Positions 12,552-23,659 of a stretch of DNA of 64,000 bases are shown piece by piece. Positions within the stretch are counted from its first letter, which is position 1. Each line of letters begins with the position of its first letter. The notes beneath the pieces were generated by a model that was given only the letters and a program-made list of their open reading frames with translations, had not been told where the DNA came from and ran no database searches. Origin of the DNA: Pythium myriotylum (Eukaryota; Oomycota; Peronosporomycetes; Pythiales; Pythiaceae). Location of the stretch: contig JALJCQ010000007.1 in NCBI GenBank assembly GCA_023091665.1, positions 1,426,001-1,490,000 of the forward strand, read 5' to 3'. A program made the position numbers and the translations under genes.

Positions 12552-12655
12552 GCGAGCAGGCGAGCAGCGCGCGCGCAGGAAGCTGAAGAGAGCGGCCGCC
12601 TCCTGCGCGGGGGTTATGTGTGTGGGCGAGTGTAGTTAGGCGAAATATTTGACAA

Positions 12656-12664
12656 TTCATTTCC
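12656..12664 (+). promoter_or_regulatory. Initiator-like motif upstream of Y14
   Basis: TTCATTTCC, followed by TCAAAATCGC, lies about 70 nt before the Y14 start codon. It matches the oomycete initiator consensus (YTCAYTYY). Position and match are supportive, but there is no transcript evidence. Confidence 0.35.
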
Positions 12665-12734
12665 TCAAAATCGCGCTTTTTGGTCGTACCTAACCGAGAT
12701 CAGTTATCATTGTTGGCGAAGCGGTGGAAGGAAC

Positions 12735-13371
12735 ATGGCGGAGGAAGTGGACTACGAGAGCGACTCGGCGATGGCCATGGAGGAGGACGAGGAGCAGCCG
12801 CGCAAGGTGGCGCTGCACGTCAAGAGCGAGGCGCGCCGCGTGGAGGTGACGACTGGCGGCGAGAGCAAGCGCCGCGTCGTCAAGGGCCGCGGCAGGGGCA
12901 ACGCCGCGATGGACACGGAGAGGTACCCCGACGAGAAGGGCGTCTTCGAGAAACTCAAAGACGGAGGGAGCGAGCGAGACCACAGCAGCGCCATCAAGTC
13001 GGTCGAAGGGTGGATCCTCATCGTCACAGGCGTCCACGAAGAAGCGCAGGAGGAGAACCTGCTGGACGCGTTCGGAGAGGACGCACCCGTGAAGAACCTG
13101 CACATGAATCTCGACCGCCGGTCTGGCTTCGTCAAAGGATACGCGCTGATCGAATTTGAGGAATACGAGGCCGCCAAGGATGCTATTGAACGCATGGATG
13201 GCGCGGAGATTCTGGGCAGCAAGGTTCGCGTCGATTGGGCCTTCCGAAAAGGTAAGCCTAGCCGCAAGTGTGGTTGAGTCGGGAATACTCTAAGCTTGGT
13301 GCTTGGTAGATGGCAGCAGCGACAGTGGAAGGGGACGGGACAGCGGCCGATCGCGTGGAAGCCGTCGATAG
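12735..13371 (+). CDS. RBM8A: RNA-binding protein 8A (Y14), exon-junction complex core
   Basis: Exons 12735-13251 and 13310-13371; 192 residues. Y14 pairs with Mago and is deposited on spliced mRNA as part of the exon-junction complex in the nucleus. An acidic N-terminus (MAEEVDYESDSAMAMEEDEE) precedes one RRM at about residues 90-172. Recognition rests on SVEGWILIVTGVHEEA, NLHMNLDRRSGFVKGYALIEF and SKVRVDWAF, nearly identical in pattern to animal Y14. The 58-nt intron (AAAAG|GTAAGCC...TTGGTAG) joins FRK to DGSSDSGRGRDSGRSRG, giving the expected Arg/Ser/Gly-rich tail; reading through the donor would give a different short end. The gene is convergent with the calcium channel (stop codons about 104 bp apart). 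Confidence 0.95.
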
Positions 13372-13475
13372 ATTTGGTTGTGTGGGGTGTATGACGCCAG
13401 AATGGAGTTCTGTTAATCCTCCTGCGATATTTCACAGTCTTCTAGCTCATCATTCACGCTTCGGCGGTGCTACTT

Positions 13476-16400
13476 CTACCCGATTGTGTACACTCGTGCG
13501 TCGCGCACTTTTTTCGGGCGTCCGCTCGGTTTCTTGATCTTGCTCTTGTACTCCTCCATGCTTTTCTGCTCGAACTCGCGCTTCTCATCAAGCCACTGTC
13601 GCACACGCTTCTCGATTACCCGGATGGCGTAGTATTCGTGGGCTTGGTAGTCCATACACAGTCTATTCGGAGGGACCTCTTGCGATGGTGGCAAGTCGGA
13701 CAGTGCGTCAGGATCCTCAGCCACACTCTACATAGCCACCGTCAGCTTACCACTTCGCATCAGGTTGACCACAGCTCGTTATTCCTACCTCTTTGACGAG
13801 TTCTCGAGCCATGGCCAAGAGTGTGTCACGAAAGTAGATCGTGTCACCCTCATATATCTGAAGGTTTAGGCTCCCTAAGGATCATCAGTTAGATCAACGG
13901 AACAGTTTCAGTATGCAACGAGTGGAACTCACTCATGTACAGGATGAAAGCGTTCTTATCTGTGAGTACGTCTTTCCGACCGAGGGGTTCTTCAAGGAGA
14001 GTGATGAGCATGCGCATCTTGCGGATGTGCATGAACCCGGTCGCATTAATGTCGATCTCGGCCCACTTCAGCTGGAACTCGTCGAGGATCTCTGGTTCGA
14101 AGAGCGGTTCATCTTCTTCCTCATTCTGTGACTGAGACTGCGAGAAACCTTCGAGAATGACGGCGATGGTGAGGTTGAGCATGACATAGGTTACCAGCAG
14201 CGTGAATGAACAGAAGTACACGAAAGCAACGGGGCTGCCACAGCCGTTAATGGGGATACAACCTTCGAAGTCATTGAATCCGCACATTGACTCGTTGTAT
14301 GGTGGGTCGTCGACGCAGTCAGTCGTTGACGCGAGGTCGTGCATACAAGAGTCCCATGCCTCTCCTGTTGCTGCTCTCAAAAGAAATAGGAACGCGGTCC
14401 AAAAGTCTTGAAAGTTGGCGTGGGTGTCGATATTGTTAACGAGCTTGACTTTCGCGAAGAACTGGACGCCCATGGTCGCGTAAATGAAGAGCATTAGAAA
14501 GAGTATTGAGGTGATGTTACTCAATCCCGGCAATGCGATGTATAGTGTGAGTAGGATCTGCCGAATGCTCTTTGAGGCTTTGACGAGCCGAATGATTCGG
14601 GTCACTCGAAAAACGCGTACAAGCATTGCGAGGGACCGTACTGAGGTACCCGTCACTGCCTCGATGACAATACTGAGCAGGGTTCCCAACACCACAAAGC
14701 TATCGAACTGATTCCAAGGGTCATCGAAGTAAGCTCTTCCGAAAGCCGTGATTTTTAGGGCTGCCTCTATCGTAAATATCGCAGCAAAGATCTCGTTGAT
14801 GATTCCAATGACGTTGATCATCACTGTCGGCTGCCCGAAGTACTGAACGCCCATAAGTACTGTGTTCACAACGATACACACGATGATAAACCACTCGAAG
14901 CGACGTTTCTTTACAAGATCGAAGACGAGACCACGCACTTTATGCTTTGGACGCGTCATGCGTCTTACTGGGACGACGCGTGATGCCGTAGAGCGCGCTT
15001 CGATCCATTTCTTCTGCTCCGGCGAGAGAAGAAAATCGTTTCCGAGCACAGCCTTCATTTTGTTGAAATTGTCGATGATGACACCGACGAAGAGGTTGAC
15101 GACGAAGAAGCTACCAATCATGATGAATAGCACGAAGAAGTAAGCCCAAGCCTCAGTGTTGTCACGAATTGGCTGCATGTCAATGTCTGTTGAGTCAATC
15201 GCTGCCATCATGACATCTGCCCAGCCTTCGGTCGTTGAAATTTCAAAGAACGTTAGCATAGCAGTGCCAACATTGTTGAAGTTCTCCGGCAGGACTGTAG
15301 TCCACTCCGCGTTCCAGCAACCACAAACATAGCGAGACGTGATCTTGCCCGAGAGTGATGAAAAGCCATTGCAAGTGGTATTGATGAACCAGTCCTTTTG
15401 CACGTCGCTCAACTGTGTCCAGTTGGCAGTCGGATTTGTCAAGAAAGCCTGCTGGTCGTTTGAAAGCTGATCAAAGGCATCACCTTTACACGCATAAAAG
15501 AGCCCCTTTAAGTAGTTGACAGCGATGATGCTGAAGATCAGAAAGAAGAGCATGCATAGGAAGAGTACGTTAAGGACCTCGGGGATGGCCTCGAATAAGG
15601 CGTTGACCACGAGGCGCAACCCTGGGCGTCGGCTGATCATGCGGAGTGGGCGGAATGTACGTAGGCCTCGCAGCGAGCGCAGCGATTTGAACTTCTTCCC
15701 ATCGATATTAGGCGATGAGTCAGCGACCAGCATGATCACAGATGAGATGACGATGATTCCATCAAGGATGTTCCAGCCATTGCGCAAATAGGAACCCCTG
15801 TGCGTCACAAGCCCAAGTGCAAGGATCTTGGCTACCATCTCTACCATGAAAACGCATGCGAACGCTGTATCCATCTTAGCGAGAGCACTTTTGAGTGGGG
15901 AGTCGGGTCGCGCGAGCGGATTATCAAGTGCGAGCGAGATTGATGAGATTACGATGAGCACAAGGATCAGCGAGTCGAACCAAGGATGGATGATCAGGCG
16001 GTAAGCATACTGTCGAAGTGGGTTCGTCTCTGACAGAATGAAGAAAAGGCGTCCTTTTGGCGGCATGATCTTGAAAGGATCTTCAGTCGATTTCTCTTCA
16101 GGTATGGGCTGTGACACACCCAGTACACGACCGGTCATCGCCTTCTCCTTAATTGATCGTTCACTGTTTTTCGGCGGGGCATTTGACGCGCCCATTTTCC
16201 GCTCTTTGCGACGGCCCTTAGTGGGACTAAGCTCGCGTGCCAACTCTTCGTTCAAGTGATCCAAATCGATGGCGTTCACAGGCTCTTCTTCGACAGCTTC
16301 CTCTTCGTCAATGATAGACTTTTGCCGAATGCTCCGGACGGTGTAGTGGGATTTCTCAACCCCTGTTTGAATTGCTTTAACCGACCCACTGGTCGGAAGA

Positions 16401-18792
16401 ACTTTCATCGAGGACATTCGCATGGCTAGGTTCTTGATTTGCTCGGCTTTTTCTTTTGCATCGGCAACGTCGTCACCGCTTGGGCCGAAGTTATCGAGCA
16501 GAAGCGCCAAAAAGAGGTTCATAAGAATGAAATCGCCGAAGACGACAAGACTAATGAAGTAGACGCACGCAGCGAAGCCATTGCCTCGCATCGTGTCGTA
16601 CATGATATTGTTCCAGTTCTCGCCGGAAATGACTTGGAAGACCGTGACCGCTGACCAAAGCATGGAATCGAAATTGTTTCGAGGAAGCTACAAGATCAAT
16701 TGATTAACACTCAGTCATCCAACAAGCAGTGCCTGAGCACTTACGTCACCCTGCCAAAAATCTACTCCGTTCCCCGAAATCAAGTAGCCATCTTCATCGT
16801 ATCGCATTGTGTTCGCAAAGAATTGCATCCCGACAAGTGCGTAGATATAAATGAAAAGAAAAAGGAGCACGCCAAAATTTGCAATGCTTGCAACTGCGCG
16901 CACGATCATTGCCAGTAGCTCGCGCAATGACTGCCAATCGCGTGCCAACTTGAAGACACGAAATAGACGAAACGATCGCAAGGCTGACACGGCACCCTTC
17001 CGAGGTGCATCAGCATCAGTCAAGAAGGAAGGGGGCGACGCAATGGTTTCTAGCACACTCATGCTAACCACAAATGCGTCAAAAAGATTGAATTTATCCC
17101 GCGCGTAGAGGCGAAATCCCAAGCCCAGAAGCTTCAGAATCATTTCGAGTAGAAAGACACAGGAGAGTCCGAAGTTGATCATCTCGAGCTTCGCGTCCAG
17201 GGCGGGTGGCATTGGGTAGTGATCTAGAGAAAGCACAGCCGTATTTGCGAAGATCACGAGCATGATAGTAACACTGAAAACGGGATGTGAGACGACGTTG
17301 AACAGAGCTGGATACCTTGGCTTCTCGCGTTGTGTCTGCAGCTTGGTCTTGGCCTCGGCAGCAATTTTCATCGCTCGTTGCTCCAGTGCTGTTGGTTCTG
17401 GCGGCGAGTCATCCTCGATATTGAACTCGTCAGAGATAACTGCGACCAAGAGGTTCATCACGAAAAAAGACGCGAAGATAATGAGCGTGACAAAGAACAG
17501 CGCGCCCACGAGAGGGGAACCACTATCCATGGCCATGTACATGATCAGGGTCCATCCCTCCTCAGTGATTGACTGGAAGATCGTGAAAAACGCGCGTCCG
17601 ATGTTGTCGAAGTTGGTGTAGCCCCAATTGAGATTTACGTTGTACAGTGCCGAATCAGTCACTTTGGAGAGTGTAAAGCGCGGGTTACCGTACGTGTCGA
17701 AGTCGGAACCACAGGTCTTGCCTGTGCCGCATGGATGCTTGCCTATGACTCCTGGTACGACGCAAAGTAGAGTGTCATCGGTGTCGATCGGCCAAAAGCA
17801 GTCCCGGGGTCGATTCCACGGTGATGTCTCCTTCGTGAAGTTGCTAATTGCTGCGTCTCCATCTTCTAACATTGGTGCATTCAAACAGCGATATGCTTGG
17901 GGATTCCCTAGCACCTCGGTCAAGTAGTCGTCAGGAACTGGCCACAGTGGGCTAGAGCCGTTTAGGGGCAGCTTGATCGCAAACTCGGTGAGCCGACACC
18001 GACGATTCATGTTTCCACCAAAGAGCTGGATCCCAAGAATCCCAAATATCGCGAAGACGAAGAGTTGCAGAACGAGCACATTCGCCAAGGCCGGCAGAGC
18101 CTTGAGTAGAGCTGAGATGAGTCGCCGCATGCCCGGGATCATTGATAGCGAACGCAATGGGCGAAGCACGCGGATTGTCCGAATGACGGATACATTTGGG
18201 ATGGTTGGTAGCACACTAACCAAACTCGAGAGCACGACAAAGAAATCGAGCTGGTTCCAAGAATCCCGCAGGTACGTGCCATGACCTCCAACAAGCCCGA
18301 GCGCAATGATCTTTATCACTGATTCACACGCGAAGATTATTGTGAAGGGCATTTCGGAGATCTCGACAATGTAGTTTCGCATCGAAAAGGCCTTTACTAT
18401 GGTGCCGTTCCGGTAGCTGTCGCCAAAACTAGTAGGATTTAGGGATTTGTCTACGACGTCAAAGTCGGACAACCCGAGAATGATCGAGTTCGATATGATG
18501 GCGAGAATGATGACAAAATCGAAGAGCTTTGACTTGGCAAGACGGAGACACAGCCGACGCACGGGATTCTCGCGAGAAAACAGGAACAGCGATCTATCTG
18601 CCCCAGCTGCCTGATCAAGGCAACAGCTTCAGTGCAAATGGATGAAAGTGAGTAGTAATCTAGACATACCTGATTGGCTTGCTTCTCACGGTCGAGCTTC
18701 TTGTTGGCTAGCTCGAGCTGCGTCTTTTTGCGATCTTGTATTCGCAGCTGCAGGTCCGACATAGGGGTCATCATCTCGGCACGGACCGCCAT
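13476..18792 (-). CDS. Four-domain voltage-gated calcium channel, EEEE selectivity filter
   Basis: Exons 18792-18670, 18610-16745, 16687-13933, 13874-13789 and 13727-13476; 1693 residues, phases consistent across all four introns (57-61 nt). Plasma-membrane pore-forming alpha subunit with four repeats of six segments. Voltage-sensor S4 helices show regular Arg spacing: repeat I TIRVLRPLRSL, II ALRSFRLFRVFK, III LRSLRGLRTFRPLR, IV VRVFRVTRIIR. Pore-loop acids are E392 (TEEGW), E686 (SGENW), E1150 (TTEGW) and E1439 (TGEAW), all glutamate, as in animal Cav channels and unlike the DEKA filter of Nav. After repeat IV comes an EF-hand/GPHH-like stretch (FQLKWAEIDINATGFMHIRK), then a segment parallel to the pre-IQ region (SLNLQIYEGDTIYFRDTL) and a basic tail. 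The N-terminal cytoplasmic segment is short, with a charged coiled-coil-like stretch. It may shape calcium influx in motile or hyphal cells (inference). Confidence 0.93.
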
Positions 18793-19016
18793 CTTGGATG
18801 CGCCGTCGCTCTATATACTCAAGGAGATCACTGCCACCTAGGCCATCCCTCACGGCTTTCAGTCCGTGTTTCTAGATGAGGAGAAGTTACATAGCCTATA
18901 AATGGGAGTATTGCGATGGCACTAAACGTTTGAAAATGAAGGCCAACTCTCACTTTTTATAGTGCACTTAGGGGGCAATATACGACCTCAAAGAGTTTGA
19001 TAGACACGCCTGCGCA
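18793..19016. promoter_or_regulatory. Upstream region of the calcium channel gene
   Basis: 224 bp between the channel start codon and the stop of the F-BAR-like gene, both on the minus strand. It presumably holds the channel promoter and the 3' end of the F-BAR-like gene. The part at 18895-18985 is AT-rich. No specific motif can be assigned. Confidence 0.3.
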
Positions 19017-20288
19017 TTACTCGACACCTACAGAGAGGATATGACACGCGTTTTGATGCTTGAGTAGTCGCGGGCGCAAGTTCGCGATGGGAAATCGGCG
19101 ACGAACGACATGGTCAAGTCCAAGCGGAACGTCAAGAGGAGGCGGAAGCTGTCGCGGCTGTGGTATGATTGTTCGGATCAAAGACGGATGATGCCCATCT
19201 GCATGATCGAGATCGTTTTCCTGGAGTAACTCGATATCGTGGAACAACTGATTCGCATCGTGCTGGAGGTTCGACGTGAACGCGCTAACGTGGATGACAA
19301 GTTTGCGAATGCTATTCCTGGTACCTCTAAAGCATTCGCCCTGCACGCATGCATACTCTTGATGGAGTGAGTCGCAGAGGCGTGAGTGTCGGACTTGCAG
19401 ACGATGCATATGCAGGAAAGCAGCCTGGCACTGTAGTCGAAACTTCTCGGCCCGAGCGATTGATAATGAGACCTCGTGAACACCACGACCACTTTCTGAC
19501 GCGCAAGAATGACGTCGAGCATCTCCAGCCTTGAGCAGCCGACGGGATAATGAACCCATATACTGCATTGCCTTTGATGGGGATCGGATGCGAGGGAGGT
19601 CGTTCACGCCGTTAGGATTTTGCTCCAGAAGATCTTGAACGCTTTGATTGATCATAGTCGGATCCATGGCGCCCGAACTCGATGAACCGGCATAAACACT
19701 ACAGGCCTGCTCGAATTCGTCGTAGAAAGCCGCACGCGCGCTTCCGTACGCCTTCTCAGACTCCTATCAGTGACAACACAATGTTTAAGGTCAGCACGGT
19801 CTGTAAGCAAAACTGACACCAAATGCTTTCGAGACAACCTCGAGTTCCGCTCGCGAAAGATCAAGTTCTGGCTCTCTCCCATCCATTCGCTTTTCTTGCA
19901 CGGATAGAATCTCGCCCCACTCGTCAAAGAGATCGTTCGCGAGGCACTCGCTCAGGTGGCGATGCATGGAGCCAAAGCGCGTGAGGAACGTCACGACCTC
20001 ATCCACCACTGCGACACACTGGTTCTGGCGTGCACGGAGCTCGTCTCCGTCGTCCTGTTCGGGGCCACGCTCTTTTTTCTCCTCTTGGGCGACGGAATCT
20101 CGCATGCGATCAATGCAGTCGCCCATGCGCTGCGCCAACGCGTGGAGCCGCGTCGCGTGCTGCGCCTCCAGCTCGGCGTACTCTCTTAGCATCTCCATCA
20201 TCTGGCGGCTCGCAGCCAGCGCATCGCGCGCTCTCGCTGCCGCGGTCGCCAGGCCGTCGGTCGTCTCGGTCGGGGTCTTGATGGGCAT
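19017..20288 (-). CDS. F-BAR-like membrane-binding protein
   Basis: Exons 20288-19818 and 19763-19017; 405 residues. The N-terminal 230 or so residues look like an FCH/F-BAR helical bundle: ALAASRQMMEMLREYAEL followed by EAQHATRLHALAQRM matches the F-BAR start, where an E.E..YA..L..LA pattern is typical. Long amphipathic helices follow. F-BAR proteins dimerise and bend or sense membranes in endocytosis and cytokinesis (family knowledge). The intron (54 nt) uses a weaker donor, GGT|GTCAGT, with acceptor GATAG|GAG. It is supported by phase 0 on both sides and by the continued helical sequence ESEKAYGSARAAFYDEFEQ. The C-terminal part (from about residue 350) is proline-rich without an obvious SH3 domain. 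The gene is divergent from cereblon across 164 bp. The family call is by pattern, not alignment. Confidence 0.7.
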
Positions 20289-20452
20289 GAGGTCAAAGTT
20301 GAAGTGAGCAGGTCAACCCAAGTGGGAAAATGCGCAGTCGCTGATTGGCTGGATTGATTGATCGATGTGTACCACGTTATTTGGGGTCCCTTCTTCGGCG
20401 TGGCCCACACCAATCTCGGCGGAAACCTGAACTGCATCAGTCTCGTGTCGTG
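20289..20452. promoter_or_regulatory. Shared upstream region of F-BAR-like gene and cereblon
   Basis: 164 bp between divergent start codons; both core promoters must fit here. It includes the CCAAT-type sequence on the minus strand (ATTGGCTG near 20344-20351) and a TTGATTGATTGATC run. No firm element is assigned. Confidence 0.35.
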
Positions 20453-21900
20453 ATGGCAAGGCACGCCTACCTGGGTGACCTGGAGGACGTCGCGCACCCG
20501 CACGCCGCCCACTACGCGAATGGCGCGATCGTGGAGCTCCCGCTCATCTTCCTACGCGACATCGTAAGTGGGAAATGGCCGCGAGAGTCTGGGCGAGCGC
20601 TCACGACTCGTCCGGCAGGTCCTGTTCCCTGGCGAAGAGCTACCAATGCGAGTGCTCTCAGACACGAACCTCGAGTCGATCCGCGATCGCCTGACCAGCG
20701 AAGCCTCGATGCTCGCGGTGCTCTGTCTTGGACAGGTAACTCGCGCAACTTACCTGCACTCGAAGCGATGCCTGATGGATGTGGCTCTGGTAGGGTGAGC
20801 CCATCTATGGCACAACAATACGCGTGGAACGAGTCGGGCTCTCGGCCAACAGCGCGACCCTCACCGGTGCCGCCAAGCAACGGATTCGGTTGCGCTCAAT
20901 GAAAAGGTTTCCTGGTGGAAGAGGAATCTACGGAACTGTCGAGGTGCTGGCAGATCTGCGCCCTCCTTCGTTGCCCTTTGCGCCGTTGTGGAGATTTCGA
21001 AGCGAGAGTGCGCAAGACGCGGCTGCACCATCCAGCATGCAACGCCGTCGGCGACTAAATCCGCGCTTCCCGAGCTTCTGGGGGATGGAGCAGTTTGCTA
21101 TGTTTGATGCCTCACATTTGGTGAACCGCATCCAGCAGATCATGATTTCATCAGCTCATTGCAATTGGTTCCGGAAGCTAACGTTACAGGAGCCCAGCAA
21201 AGAGAACTTGGTCAAACACCTCACCGGGCCAAGTCAGCAACAAGATCCTGTGCGATTTGCGTTTTGGATTGCAGCAAACTTGCCCGTCGGTCACGGTGTC
21301 CGACTAGAACTCCTCAAGACCGACTGCATCGTGCGTCTTCTCCGGCGCGAGATCTCTATTCTGGAGCAGCTTGACGAAAGCGTTTATTGTTCGCGTTGTG
21401 GCACGTTTCTCGCCCACACCCGTGACATTTTCAGTGTAGGCGATGACGGTGTAGCAGGCACATTTGTGAACCCCAGCGGGTTTGTCCACCAAATTATGAC
21501 GCTGCGAGAAGTTCACACCGATGCGCTCTATGTGAATTCTGAACGAAGCACCGAAGACAGTTGGTTTCCTGGATATGCGTGGAGCATAGTTGAATGTGGA
21601 GTGTGCTTCAGTCATTTGGGCTGGCAATTCGATAGTGTCGATGCATCGGCATGGCCAGAACGGTTCTTTGGATTTCGACGTACGGCACTCACACAATCGT
21701 GGTCGGCTAATCACGACACCTCTCGCCCTGACTGGACTATGATACGATACGACGACGAGGTTGGAGAGGACCATAGCGAGATCGACGACGATGACCATGA
21801 GGAGGATGCTGACCTTGAACCAGGTGACAGCTACGACTCGTCCTCGGACAGTGACTCAGAGTCCAACGATGTTTTTTATGACGTGATTCAAATGGATTGA
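20453..21900 (+). CDS. CRBN: Cereblon, CUL4-DDB1 substrate receptor (LON-like + CULT domain)
   Basis: Exons 20453-20563, 20619-20735 and 20794-21900; 444 residues, close to human cereblon (442). The N-terminal half is LON-like: ELPLIFLRDIVLFPGEELPMRV spans the first junction, where animal proteins have a similar LPLRDIVLFPGE-type strand. The C-terminal CULT domain has zinc ligands C275/C278 (VYCSRCG) and C344/C347 (ECGVCFSH). It also has the three aromatic-cage tryptophans W333, W339 and W353, with exactly the human spacing (6 and 14). The VNPSGFVHQIMT and STEDSWFPGYAW motifs are conserved. Position 341 is Ile, where human cereblon has Val388. Position 332 is Asp, where human has His378. A long acidic tail (about 45 residues) is extra. 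It probably recruits substrates, such as C-terminal cyclic imides, to a CUL4 ligase (family knowledge). It is convergent with NDP kinase. Confidence 0.93.
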
Positions 21901-22025
21901 ACGCAAAATGATGCCACTGAACGAATAAATCGTGTTTTCTCTTTCGGCTCTAAACACGTGCGCCTCTTCGAGCAAGGTACTACGGTCTAGATGGCGAACG
22001 AAAATTGCCGAATTGTCATCGACGT

Positions 22026-22709
22026 TTAGTTGTCCGAGACGATCCAGGTGTCAAGGGCGCGCTGGTAGTTGCTGATCTCCTCTGGCTTGAACCACATAGC
22101 GATCTCGTGCTTGGCCGAGTCAGGGCCATCCGAGCCGTGGACAAGGTTGCGGCCAGTGGAGATGCAGTTGTCACCACGCAAGGTACCAGGGGCAGCCGCA
22201 TTCGGGTTGGTGGCTCCCAAGATCTTGCGTCCCGTGAGGATCACATCGGTGCCCTCCCAAACCATGCAGACGATCGGACCAGAGGTGAAGTACTTGACGA
22301 GGCCCGGGTAGAACGGACGACCAGCCAGATCAGCGTAGTGGTCCTTCGCACGCTGCTCGGTCGCGGTCATGAGCTTAAGAGCAACAAGCTTGTAACCCTT
22401 CTTTTCAAAGCGACCGATGACTTCGCTGATGAGACCACGCTCGACGCCATCAGGCTTGATGGCGATGAAGGTGCGCTCGTGCTTGGTGCCCGGAATACCC
22501 GTGTGCGGGATGGTCTCGGACTGGGCGACGGTCGTCTGGCTGGAGGACACGGCGAACGCGATGGAAGCCGTGGCGACCGCGGCCGTAGCAGCGAACAAAG
22601 CAGGGGTCGACTTGGCCGTCGACGCAGCCTGCGTGGCGAACGCGCGAGCGGTGGTGGCATTGGCGCGCTTGGCGACGGCGGCGACACGGCGGGTAGCACG
22701 AGCGAACAT
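22026..22709 (-). CDS. Nucleoside diphosphate kinase with organelle-targeting N-terminus
   Basis: Single exon, 227 residues. It transfers the gamma phosphate between NTPs and NDPs through a phosphohistidine. Residues 1-30 ([20 protein letters not shown]) are rich in Arg/Ala and lack acids, typical of a mitochondrial presequence. An Ala-rich hydrophobic stretch at about 36-58 could be a membrane anchor. The catalytic domain starts at about residue 75 ([19 protein letters not shown]). The active-site histidine is in [18 protein letters not shown], and the C-terminal WFKPEEI is standard. It resembles the mitochondrial, membrane-anchored NDPK group such as human NME4 in layout. Codon use is strongly GC-rich at third positions, suggesting high expression. 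It is divergent from HYPK. Confidence 0.95.
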   Translation of the reverse strand: MFARATRRVAAVAKRANATTARAFATQAASTAKSTPALFAATAAVATASIAFAVSSSQTTVAQSETIPHTGIPGTKHERTFIAIKPDGVERGLISEVIGRFEKKGYKLVALKLMTATEQRAKDHYADLAGRPFYPGLVKYFTSGPIVCMVWEGTDVILTGRKILGATNPNAAAPGTLRGDNCISTGRNLVHGSDGPDSAKHEIAMWFKPEEISNYQRALDTWIVSDN

Positions 22710-23039
22710 GGTACGTAGATAGAGGAGGAGGTTTGGCTGCTTGGCGGAAGCTTGGCGAGTGAGAGAGCTCCTGGAGACGCAGCCCGAGAGGTGATCGGGC
22801 GCTCGTTGGATCGCGCTGGCGTCACTCCCACCACAGATACGACAACCAGAAACACATTTACAGCCAATAGAAGAGCCAAACCCTCAAAAGTCCATACCAG
22901 GCAATGTTAAAGCGTATCTTAGCAATATACTATATTTTAATACCTCTTATAATTGGTGTTCTGTATTTAATGATACCAAATCACTTTTGTCTAGGATCTG
23001 TTGGAGTTGGCGCAGACATCGGCAAAACCATCGTTGACT
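22710..23039. promoter_or_regulatory. Shared upstream region of NDP kinase and HYPK with an AT-rich island
   Basis: 330 bp between divergent start codons. The half next to NDP kinase is GC-neutral. About 22900-22985 is a sharply AT-rich island (TATACTATATTTTAATACC and flanks), unlike the surrounding DNA. A frame opening at an ATG at 22904 encodes a hydrophobic stretch (YYILIPLIIGVLYLMIP) and runs out of frame into HYPK; it is probably not a gene. The island may be the TATA-like or nucleosome-free core of the HYPK promoter, or a short insertion. Confidence 0.4.
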
Positions 23040-23553
23040 ATGAGCCCAAGCAAAGTGACCAAGGACGTGGCGGGCTCCAAGGAGCAGGCACCGAAGGATG
23101 CGACCGCCAATGGCAATGGCCCAGCGGAACACGCAGCCGTTGAAGCAGACAACGGCGGGTCGGATGACGAGGACGAGCCGAAGGAGGAGACGACGAAGAG
23201 CAAGGCCGAGCAGAGCAACGCGCTCAACAAGCTGACGGATGTCGTGGAAGAGACGCAGATGGACGAGAACAAGATGAAGGAGGCGTTCCAGGAGCTGCGC
23301 AAGCAGGAGGAGGCTGACAAAGAGGCCGAGCGCAAGCGGTAAGCGGGATAGAACGCTGTTTGAAAGGCGGAGGATGTCTCACTCCTTCGTTCGCTGGATC
23401 GCCAGGGAGAAGCAATTGGCAGCTGTCAAGGTCAAGAAAGAAGACGTCGATCTCATTGCACGAGAGATGGAGCTAACGGTACAGCAGGCCGATCGGAAGC
23501 TGCGAGAAGCGGACGGCGACGTTGTTGCATGCCTCAAGGCGCTCGTGGCCTAG
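23040..23553 (+). CDS. HYPK: HYPK homologue (NatA-associated, ribosome-linked chaperone)
   Basis: Exons 23040-23338 and 23406-23553; 148 residues. HYPK binds the NatA N-terminal acetyltransferase and nascent chains (family knowledge). The start is the ATG of MSPSKVTKDV. The N-terminal 60 residues are charged and probably disordered. A helical segment follows (ALNKLTDVVEETQMDENKM). After the 67-nt intron (CG|GTAAGCGG...TCGCCAG|G) comes the UBA-like domain REKQLAAVKVKKEDVDLIA with AREMELTVQQADRKLREADG and the ending VVACLKALVA, the typical HYPK/NAC-type UBA. Without splicing the frame stops directly after ERKR, so the intron is needed to restore the diagnostic domain. The gene is convergent with the CNB-RGS gene (106 bp apart). 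Confidence 0.92.
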
Positions 23554-23659
23554 GTTTTGCTGTCGACCGACAGTTGCGAATAGACTCAAGAGGAATATCA
23601 CGACAACGCCATTAGTTTTCGTGATATAAAATATTGACAAAAGCGTTTTGCGTTGGAGC

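Noticed and set aside
12752..13435. Minus-strand frame of 227 codons opposite Y14
   Set aside because: Antisense to a fully conserved RRM protein and ignores its intron.
20345..20902. Plus-strand frame of 185 codons over the start of cereblon
   Set aside because: It runs through two introns with clean splice signals; the spliced frame gives the LON-like domain, whereas this one has no family resemblance.
22005..22718. Plus-strand frame of 237 codons opposite NDP kinase
   Set aside because: A GC-rich antisense shadow of a well-conserved enzyme; Arg/Gly-rich low-information sequence.
22904..23143. Hydrophobic small protein gene upstream of HYPK
   Set aside because: It overlaps HYPK in another frame, and its hydrophobicity follows from the AT-rich island alone.
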